From: Aricia agestis
Taxonomy: Eukaryota; Arthropoda; Insecta; Lepidoptera; Lycaenidae
Reading direction: 5' to 3'
DNA length: 64,000 bases
Assembly: GCF_905147365.1 (NCBI RefSeq)
Contig: NC_056409.1
Location: 17,117,001 to 17,181,000, forward strand
Shown: one piece after another, positions 38,101-64,000 of the stretch
How positions within the stretch are numbered: the first letter of the stretch is position 1
How the letters are laid out: every line of letters begins with the position of its first letter
Notes under the pieces: generated by a model
Told to the model about the DNA's origin: nothing
The model's database searches: none
What the model saw: only the letters and a program-made list of their open reading frames with translations
Translations under genes and position numbers: made by a program

Positions 38101-39781
38101 ATACCTATTTCATTGGTTCGTTACTTCGCAATCCGCCGTCGCTGATACTTTTTATTGTACCAATTAATATACCTATCAGCCGAGGAGTAGCTGTATGATA
38201 AATTCGAAGTCATGAGCAGCTGTTAAACGAAGTTACACGCTGCCGTGTGAGAACTGAGAACAGTGAGATTTATGGGGTTTACTCTAAGCGGCATGTTTAT
38301 GAATAGAACCTAATACACGAAAGTAATAAATGAAATAATTTGTATAATTAGAATTACATTAAAATATTTGTGTATCTACGAGAATAGTAGGTATGTTTTA
38401 AATTCCTACTTAGTCAAGTTCTATTCAATCAAATCAGCTTATGTTCTATTATTAGTTTTATTACATTATAAATAATATTTGTCTACTTTTAAAGGAACAA
38501 AGCAAAGAAAAAAAAGTTTTCTTCTTAGTTTTACCTATTGGCTACGTAATACGTTATAAATACATAATATAAAATACATATATAACAAGTTTTAAGAGTA
38601 CCACACAATATCTTATTCCAATAGAACATCTTAGAAAAAAAACTAATAAGATTACGATTACTATAAAATAAAATTGTGGCCGCGTATCCCACGTAACACG
38701 TTTAAGTCTTTTGTATGAAAAAATAATATTTTTTTGGCGAACGTCAGTCGTTCGGGGTAAATCCCAGCGCGGCGTTCGGGACATGACGCTCTACCTGCAG
38801 GGGTCGCTCCCCAGTCCCCGGCCTGCACGCTGCGCCCAAAAAAAGGGTCGCTACACAAAGCGATACTCGGGTGCGGGGCGCAGGTATCTCCTTCGGAATA
38901 TCGCTCGGGTCGTCCCTGCTTCTATTTTGAAGTCTTTTTATTACTTTTATACTTTCCTGCTGTTTCTAAAATCAGAGGAATTTTAGGAGGGAAGGAGAAT
39001 TTTTGTATGAAAATCGTTACTAATGTGGCAATGTCGGTTTTTGCAGGGCTCGGGCGGCGGGTGCGGCGCCAAGCGGCGCGGCGGCTCATCGTGCGAGGGC
39101 GGCGGCAAGGTCGCTCGCTTTGAGGACTCGATAGCGCGGCTGGAGGCGGTGGCCGCGGGCGCGGGCGGCGGCGAGTGCTGGCGCGAGGACGACGAGCGGC
39201 GCGCGTGCCGCCGGCGCTGGTGCGGCGGCTGGTGCGGCGCGCACGACACCATCCGCGCCGAGAACGGCAAATCCTACCTCGAGCTGGGCGGCGCCGCGGC
39301 GCGCGCCTGCTGCGACGGCCGCGCCGCCGGCCGCTGCGCCTCCCGCCGCTGCTACCGCGAGCGGAGGTTCAAGATGATGAACCTGTGCGCGCTCAAGCTG
39401 TCGCGCTTCCGGCAGACGGCCGACCCCTCCCTGCGGCGCTCCGTACTCGTGTGCAACACGCTGCGAGGCATCGAGCGCGAGATGGAGCGGGAGAACGCCG
39501 AGGAGGCGCCCGCGGCCTTCGAGCCGGCGGCGGCGTGCGCGGCGCGCTGCGAGGTGCTCGGCGCGCGGGACCCGGCGGCGGGCCGCGCCACCCCCTTCCC
39601 CGCGCCGCCGCCGCCCGACCGGGACTCGGGCTACGACGACGACGAGCAGCGCACCATCAACTGGGGCTCCGTGCTGAGCCTGTCGTCGCGGTCGGCGCTG
39701 GACCCCCCGGAGGAGGCGTGGAGCGACGACTGGGGCTGGAGCGAGGACAGCTTCGTGCGGCAGCTGGTGCCGACGAGTTAG
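17115..39781 (+). CDS. tara: taranis homologue (SERTA-domain transcriptional cofactor), two coding exons
   Basis: The coding sequence joins 17115-17138 to 39047-39781 and encodes 252 residues. The first exon gives eight codons (MKMWSDFQ) and ends in phase 0 at CAG|GTAAGA. The second starts in phase 0 after TTTTTGCAG. Residues about 115-158 form a SERTA domain: MMNLCALKLSRFR, then DPSLRRSVLVCNTLRGIEREM. Before it lies a Cys-rich stretch (residues 51-110) with NGKSYLELG and CYRERR. The C-terminus is acidic and Trp-rich (WSDDWGWSEDSF), like the C-terminal cofactor-binding region of this family. SERTA/TRIP-Br/Taranis proteins are nuclear cofactors linking chromatin and transcription to the cell cycle; fly taranis also acts in sleep and homeotic gene regulation. 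The protein is much shorter than the fly one and closer in size to vertebrate SERTAD proteins. The family call is firm; orthology to tara rests on SERTAD-like genes being few in insects, from memory. Confidence 0.85.
17139..21200 (+). other. tara intron, 5' part: mostly AT-rich, few repeats
   Basis: After the donor the intron is AT-rich with two GC-rich islands, about 17930-18230 and 19400-19560. The first has many CpGs and could be an alternative promoter or enhancer. I see no coding exon and no clear transposon. Confidence 0.35.
21230..23750 (+). promoter_or_regulatory. Candidate regulatory block in tara intron (GC-rich, CpG-rich)
   Basis: About 2.5 kb of complex GC-rich sequence alternates with ATTA/TAAT-type homeodomain-like words and has no transposon signature. 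It includes a perfect CRE palindrome TGACGTCA at 21352-21359. Overlapping frames on both strands (for example 22121-22507 and 22710-23129) lack recognisable protein features and good splice sites. I read it as conserved-looking non-coding DNA; conservation could not be tested. Confidence 0.4.
23750..26830 (+). other. tara intron: AT-rich with small GC islands
   Basis: The stretch holds a G-rich island at 24060-24150 (runs of 5-6 G beside cytosine runs), a cluster of short direct repeats CGTAGCG/TCGTAG at 24690-24760, and a TGACGTCA palindrome near 25485. I see no gene. Transposon signatures are nearly absent. Confidence 0.3.
26830..28800 (+). promoter_or_regulatory. Candidate regulatory block in tara intron
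   Basis: GC-rich, CpG-rich sequence with interspersed AT words (TAATTA, CATTTA, TTTAATT), including a strongly G-rich core at 27840-27880. No coding exon could be supported. The alternation of GC-rich and homeodomain-like AT words resembles developmental enhancers; this is inference only. Confidence 0.35.
29156..29869 (+). mobile_element. Non-autonomous Helitron-like element with nested repeat fragments
   Basis: It begins TCTATACTTATAATAAAATC after an A (29155) and ends in a short hairpin GTTGCGGGCAAC followed by GGCTAG, with T at 29870. This is the Helitron plan: 5'-TC, a 3' hairpin then CTRR, and A|T target. Inside are fragments of two other lepidopteran repeats: an AACCGACTTTCAAAAA piece near 29402 and a CGACCAAGTGCGAGTCGGAC piece at 29521. 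No helicase frame remains. Confidence 0.6.
30130..32930 (+). promoter_or_regulatory. Candidate regulatory block in tara intron, extreme GC with G-quadruplex-type runs
   Basis: CpG-rich sequence with cytosine-rich runs at 30308-30365, mixed runs at 31095-31230 and guanine runs at 32690-32765. ORFs here (for example 32507-32890) are low-complexity Gly/Arg/Pro frames and are not supported as exons. Between the runs are homeodomain-like TAATTA/CAATTA words. Confidence 0.35.
33460..34230 (+). promoter_or_regulatory. Candidate regulatory block in tara intron
   Basis: GC-rich, repeat-free sequence containing a TGACGTCA palindrome near 34068 and CAGCTGATC near 34000. Frames on both strands look like composition artefacts. 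Same character as the other GC-rich intron blocks. Confidence 0.3.
34370..34683 (+). mobile_element. Non-autonomous Helitron
   Basis: It starts with 5'-TCTTATATATAAAATTC after A (34369) and ends GGCAAAGAAACGTTTGCC, a hairpin, then GGGACAGCTAG with T at 34684. Size is 314 bases, with no coding capacity. The same 3' end occurs at 9453 and, truncated, at 51777. Confidence 0.7.
35110..35960 (+). other. GC-rich block in tara intron with a long but unconvincing open frame
   Basis: The + strand frame 35136-35954 is open for 272 codons, long for chance. The translation has no recognisable domain and is crossed by other long frames. It has no convincing acceptor before it or donor inside it. CpG-rich composition, as in the neighbouring intron blocks, explains the lack of stops. 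I keep it as a possible alternative first exon or enhancer, not as a gene. Confidence 0.3.
36207..36250. repeat. Short perfect-stem inverted repeat
   Basis: Two 20-base arms (36207-36226 and 36231-36250) pair with one G:T-type mismatch around a four-base loop. The arms start and end GTAC. It could fold as a hairpin in the tara intron transcript, but the stem is too short and AT-rich for a convincing microRNA precursor. Confidence 0.6.
36880..38140 (+). promoter_or_regulatory. Candidate regulatory block in tara intron
   Basis: Alternating GC-rich and AT-rich sequence without transposon hallmarks, with repeated GTAGAGT words (37261, 37313 region, 37691). No exon could be supported. The last 900 bases before the tara acceptor are AT-rich with one GC-rich patch at 38735-38910. 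Confidence 0.3.
39047..39781 (+). other. tara: tara terminal coding exon
   Basis: The exon starts directly after TTTTTGCAG (39038-39046) and runs open for 244 codons to TAG at 39779-39781. It is extremely GC-rich and almost every third position is G or C, giving long Ala/Arg/Gly frames on both strands that are only shadows. It encodes the Cys-rich region, the SERTA domain (bases about 39365-39496), a Pro-rich linker (APPPPDRDSGY) and the acidic C-terminus. Confidence 0.9.
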
Positions 39782-42700
39782 TGGGCGGCGCGCGGGCAGG
39801 ACGCGCCCGCGCAGCACTGAGCGCCTGTGATAGCGGCGGTGCCGCGCGCGCCAGCTGAGGCCGGCCGCGCGGCGCGGCGAGGGCCGCCCGCGCGGCGAAT
39901 CTAGTCGGCGCCACGCCGCCAAGCAGTCAGTAGTTAGTGTTATGTGATTACTAATGGGAAGGTGCTAGCTTCGGACGACACACGGGACTCGATTGCGAGC
40001 CGAGTTATTTTTGATAGTTTTATTTTCTTTGAGTGCGCGTGGACAGGACAGGGACGCTTCGTGACGGTTAAAGATGAACTCGGGTGTTTGAAATTTTTGT
40101 TGAAATTATTATGTAATTAATTAGATAAATGCTATATTTATTACGTCGAAGGAGTGAACGGTGATGTTTAAAAATTATTTCTGTCTTGATATTTTCAACC
40201 GGAACGTATCTGGGGATGGGCCGTGCCGCGATTCTGGAGCGATTCTGGGTATTTACGTTACTGGGTAGACCGTCGCGCTCGTTAAAACATTTAGTTTTAT
40301 CAGAAATTTATTAATTGAAAATTAACTTGAAGCTTTGTAAAGCGCAACTCGCTTCTTGGGGATGAACCGAAATCGAGACTCACCGGACGGTACCGAGCCC
40401 GGGACGAGTCTCGGCCAGCGTCGAACGAATTGTAATTAAACGCGTAGCGAGTACTTAAACTACCGCCGACCTTTCATTATTTCCGCATCCCCCGCTCCGG
40501 GGCGGCACTGCAATCGGGTGTCAATTAGTCGGCCTTACGGTGATAAGCAGTCCCGCGCGACTGAGCGATTGGAATTTGTATCGATATCGACGATTTTTAC
40601 GTTGTACTTAAACATTCCTGACACGGAATTGTAAAATGTAATCTGTCCAGGGCCCCGCCCGCCCCCGCCGACCGCCCCGTCTTTACTCGCATACCGTTAT
40701 TTACTAGGGAATCTCCGTATGAGTTCGCAGGAGTACACGGCTATCGGCCACTACAGTTCCTATCGTATAAAGTTTAAGAGAATCGAGTACATAGTTCATT
40801 TGCCGCGTTCGCCTCAGTTTTCTACCGACGCTCGGGGGGCGGCGGGCGGGCCGAAGCCGAGGTAGCACCTCACACATCGAACTACGTTTAACGGATCGCA
40901 ACCCGGTTTCTCTAGCACGAGAGATCTAGTCACCCCCGGCCCGGCCGCCGGGACGACCGCGCGCTCGTCCCGGCGGCCGGCCCCGATGCGTTCTGTCGTT
41001 AGCGCTAACGGGTTGCGAGGGCGGCGCCCGCGGCCGCGGCGTCGGGACTCACGGTCGGCACCGACGGATCGGATCGACGTCGCGTCGCCCGTCTCGCGAA
41101 GCTCAATTATTGTTTAAGTCCGATTATATTAGGCGTCTCGTCGAAGGGTATCATTTTCGTTAAGCTATCGACCGTCCCCGCCGACGCCGCCGCGGCCGTC
41201 CGCCGACCACGGAATTGCGACCGCATGGACCAAACACACCTAGCACGACGTTCAATAGAGCAAAGTACAAATTCACTAAAGTAGGATGCGACTCCGTGCT
41301 GCGGCGCATGTTCGTCCACCGTTGTCAATTACTCAAATAAAGAAATGTGATTCGGTAGCTAATGAGAGAAACTATGTTAGTGTACATATTATATACGGAG
41401 TCGGGCATTACGGCGCATCGCTCGCGGCCGCTGTAAATAAATATGTAAAGTAATAATTTTATTGATATTATCGATGCGAGCGCGGAGGGCGCGGAGGGCG
41501 TGTGTATCATACGACCTCTACTCGGTCCGGCCGCTCGGCAGGTTCGCCTGCTGCTCGTTTATATTTAGGGTCTCGGAGAATTGCCAGTAACCGCCGGGAA
41601 CGGCCCGGCCGCCGCGCCGGCCGCCGCCCGGCCCTCGACTTCTTTTACTTTGAATATTTTCGTACCGCGATATTTTATTTTACACATGTCCGTATGGTTG
41701 GTTGTGATGGTTTACTTAAGTAAGTTAGAATATTGATAGAACACAGATTCACCTAAATATACTTTGTAACGAATATTTTCGCCGCCGCCGGGCGCCCGTC
41801 GCCGAGGTCTCGCCAGTTTAATTCTAAAGTACTTAATTAGGAGCCGATACACCTAAGTTTTAAATTATCTCGACTGTACCAATTAGCGTAATACTGTGAT
41901 CCCGGCGAGGGCCGCGCGGCGACAGACCGCTTGCAATCATGTACAAAACGAATTGTCAACTTCCATTCCCCGCCATTTTCATGTTGTTCAAATGTATAGA
42001 AGTCATAATTTATGTTATCATCCGAATCATGTTCATGTTAGTATCGTGCATTTGTTTCGACGCGCTGACTATATTAGTCAGCGCGTCACCCTCATCCTGT
42101 GACTTATTTTCTGAAGGCGGGCCCAGAGCGCGTTAACGTGACTTCGCTTTCTCCAGTTGCGTTATGTTTGTTAAAAATATAATTTGTTTTCGACAATATT
42201 TATATTGTTTTTGAAATCGTTTACTTTAATTATTTATTAAATCGTTTATGTAAATGTGGGCCGCAATTCAGAGAATGAGTCATATTAACTTGCCATACTT
42301 TTAAGCTAGGGCCTGACGGGCAGCGGGCCGGCCCGCCGGTAGGTCCCCTGCCCGCGGCCGGACGAGTGAACCCCGTGTTGTGACCTTCAGCAATAATTTT
42401 GTGGACAGTAGATGCTCTGTCGTCCGTCTTCTTCGTCGGTGCGTTTCTAAGAAACCGCTCTAATCATACGTAACTTTACAATGACTTAATGTAATTAGTG
42501 TTTCATTGCCATTGGTTACCAAAAATGACAGGATTTATCGAGAATTGTGTATAGTATAGAAGGAATACTCAAGCCGCCGCCGCCGGCGCGCCCCCGCCAG
42601 GTCCCGGTGTACATCGAATTGTTAACGTTCCTCGGGGGGCCGCGCGGAGTCGCGCCGCGGCGCCGGCCACACAAATGTTGTAATATAATTATTATTTAAG

Positions 42701-42835
42701 CTGTTGTGTCGAAAATAACAAGAACAGGAATAATTTTGTGAAACAATGGCACAAAGAACATAAATATTATATATTATAGAAACAGAAATGTGTCTATAAG
42801 AGCAATTTTTATAATAAATATTTACTGTTGATGAA
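39782..42835 (+). other. tara: tara 3' UTR (long, with alternative poly(A) signals)
   Basis: GC-rich, CpG-rich, transposon-free sequence continues for about 2.9 kb after the stop and then changes abruptly to AT-rich DNA. AATAAA signals lie at 41336-41341, 41436-41441 and 42813-42818; the last is just past the composition change and is my preferred end. A Pumilio-type UGUAAAUA is at 41432-41439. The extent is inferred from composition and signals, not from transcript data. Confidence 0.5.
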
Positions 42836-43049
42836 CTACTGACTTTTATTTTACTCGAATATGAAGCTAGCCCGAAACTCTGCAATTATCAAAGCCATGT
42901 GCTGTTTGATATGATCGCTATATCTGCAACAGTCTGTGACTTGCCCTGCAAAACTGAACACCGAAGAATGATGTCGCTGGAATCATTTTCACCCTAGTCT
43001 GTAGAGTTTAGCAGCATACGAGACAAAACAGATTGAACAAGTTTAACTT

Positions 43050-43055
43050 TTTATT
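43050..43055 (-). terminator. Poly(A) signal of the zinc-finger gene
   Basis: AATAAA on the - strand about 145 bases after the stop codon, the first such hexamer downstream. The 3' end would fall near 43.03 kb, about 200 bases from the likely tara end on the other strand. Confidence 0.5.
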
Positions 43056-43199
43056 AGCAATAATAAATACTGATAAACCCTGTAATATTCATTACATCTA
43101 GTTTACTAAATAGTAAGTTGTACAAAAATATTGAGATCATAATGTATTATAGTTATATGGCACTCCAATAGGAACTAATATAAAGGAAATTACAATTAT

Positions 43200-63222
<20,023 letters not shown>

Positions 63223-63231
63223 CTTTCTATC

Positions 63232-63895
63232 TGAAATAAAAATAGTCAGTCCAATAAGTACCATAGGGCATAGTAATAATTATATTGATTACAAGACGTG
63301 TGGGCAAGTGATACAAGTTCAAGAAACGTGTTAAACATGTAGGGTAAATGACTAGTAGATTGGACAGTACTAGTCATTGGAAAAAGCACAAAAACACCAT
63401 ATTTATTAATGTTGCTTTAAAAACTGACTGTTTTTCTTTAAGAACAGGCGTTCTTTTACTTTAAAAACAGGAAATTTTTAAAGCAACATTAATAAATATG
63501 GTGTTTTTGAGCTTTTTTCAATGATTGGTACTGTCCAATCTACTAGTCATTTACCTTAACATGTTTCATGATACAAGCTAAAGAAACCGTCTACCTCTTT
63601 ACTCAATCAACTGACTTGACTCATAAACTGTACTGACGAATTGTTTTGATTATTATTAGACTTTGGACTTGACGAGCGGTGTAAACTTTTAACGAGATAT
63701 TTGTTTCCCGCCTTTTTACTTTTTATCCGACACTGACCGTAGCCTTAGAGCCGTTGTAACATTAAAAAGGTAGGAATGTCAATTTGACAGTGACAGTACG
63801 GACAAAAATTCAAAACATCACCTTGCGTTGTTGATAAACTGATGCAAAACAAGGTGCTATTTTATTGTTATAAATAGGAATAGTACCTATTCAAA
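63232..63895. promoter_or_regulatory. Probable bidirectional promoter interval
   Basis: This interval separates the first coding exon of the - strand zinc-finger gene from the ATG of the + strand gene. It must contain the untranslated first exon(s) of the zinc-finger gene, because its coding exon 1 begins at an acceptor. A palindromic MITE fills 63341-63557. I could not place either transcription start. A TGTCAATTTGACAGTGACAG stretch near 63777 is the most promoter-like part. Confidence 0.4.
63341..63557. mobile_element. Palindromic MITE with target duplication
   Basis: Long inverted arms of about 80 bases (beginning AGGGTAAATGACTAGTAGAT on the left, mirrored on the right) surround a short centre. 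The copy is flanked by a 7-base duplication AACATGT (63334-63340 and 63558-63564). There is no coding capacity. Length and target duplication fit a hAT-like or related DNA transposon, but the family is uncertain. Confidence 0.75.
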
Positions 63896-64000
63896 ATGAA
63901 AGTTGACGTTCAACCACCAACCGACAAACCTAAAATACCATTACCGACAGTGTCCCAAATTAATGCAGACAGAATAACATTAGTAAGTAATAGGAGTGAG
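63896..64000 (+). CDS. Start of an unknown gene, cut by the window edge
   Basis: ATG at 63896 has an excellent insect start context (TCAAAATGA) and an in-frame TAG 15 bases before it. It opens MKVDVQPPTDKPKIPLPTV and continues to at least Leu-29. There GTAAGT at 63983 may be a donor, although the frame also stays open to the window end. The protein is not recognisable from so little. Head-to-head placement with the zinc-finger gene fits a shared promoter region. Confidence 0.5.
   Translation, partial: MKVDVQPPTDKPKIPLPTVSQINADRITLVSNRSE

Noticed and set aside
39175..39858. 227-codon + strand frame within the tara exon
   Set aside because: Another shadow in the wrong frame, with low-complexity composition.
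39086..39922. 278-codon - strand frame opposite the tara exon
   Set aside because: Ala/Arg/Gly-rich shadow caused by extreme GC at codon third positions; the + frame has the SERTA domain and splice support.

Overview
This is a eukaryotic, almost certainly lepidopteran (moth or butterfly), genomic window. It has long introns, consensus GT/AG splice sites and no operons. Its repeats are types I know from Lepidoptera: a Metulj-like tRNA-derived SINE, Helitrons ending CTAG|T, CGGCCAAG/GGTTCCGTA repeats and many palindromic MITEs. Almost all open frames here are chance frames. The real genes had to be assembled from exons by splice sites and reading phase.

Layout. (1) 1-15.9 kb is AT-rich and gene-free, filled with repeats. 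(2) 15.9-42.8 kb holds one + strand gene, the lepidopteran taranis homologue (SERTA domain). It has a CpG-rich 5' region, an eight-codon first coding exon ending at 17138, a 21.9 kb intron, and a single large, very GC-rich terminal exon (39047-39781). A long 3' UTR follows, probably to about 42.83 kb. The intron is poor in transposons and carries alternating GC-rich blocks that look like regulatory DNA. (3) 43.0-63.23 kb holds one - strand gene for a 512-residue C2H2 zinc-finger protein. I could assemble it completely from ten coding exons whose phases all agree and whose joins complete fingers split by introns. Its introns are full of MITEs, SINEs and LINE fragments. It is tail-to-tail with taranis. 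(4) At the right edge (63896 onward) a + strand gene starts divergently from the zinc-finger gene, with about 0.67 kb between the two start codons. That interval contains a palindromic MITE.

Roles. Both complete genes encode probable nuclear regulators. Taranis-family proteins are transcriptional and cell-cycle cofactors, and the zinc-finger protein is a likely DNA-binding factor. Nothing shows that the genes act together. I found no CRISPR array, functional tRNA or rRNA gene, or gene cluster suggesting a new multi-gene system. The points most worth following are the zinc-finger gene model, the triplicated splice acceptor of its exon 4, an inverted MITE pair flanking exons 4-8, the upstream ORFs overlapping the taranis start, and the regulatory-looking taranis intron.
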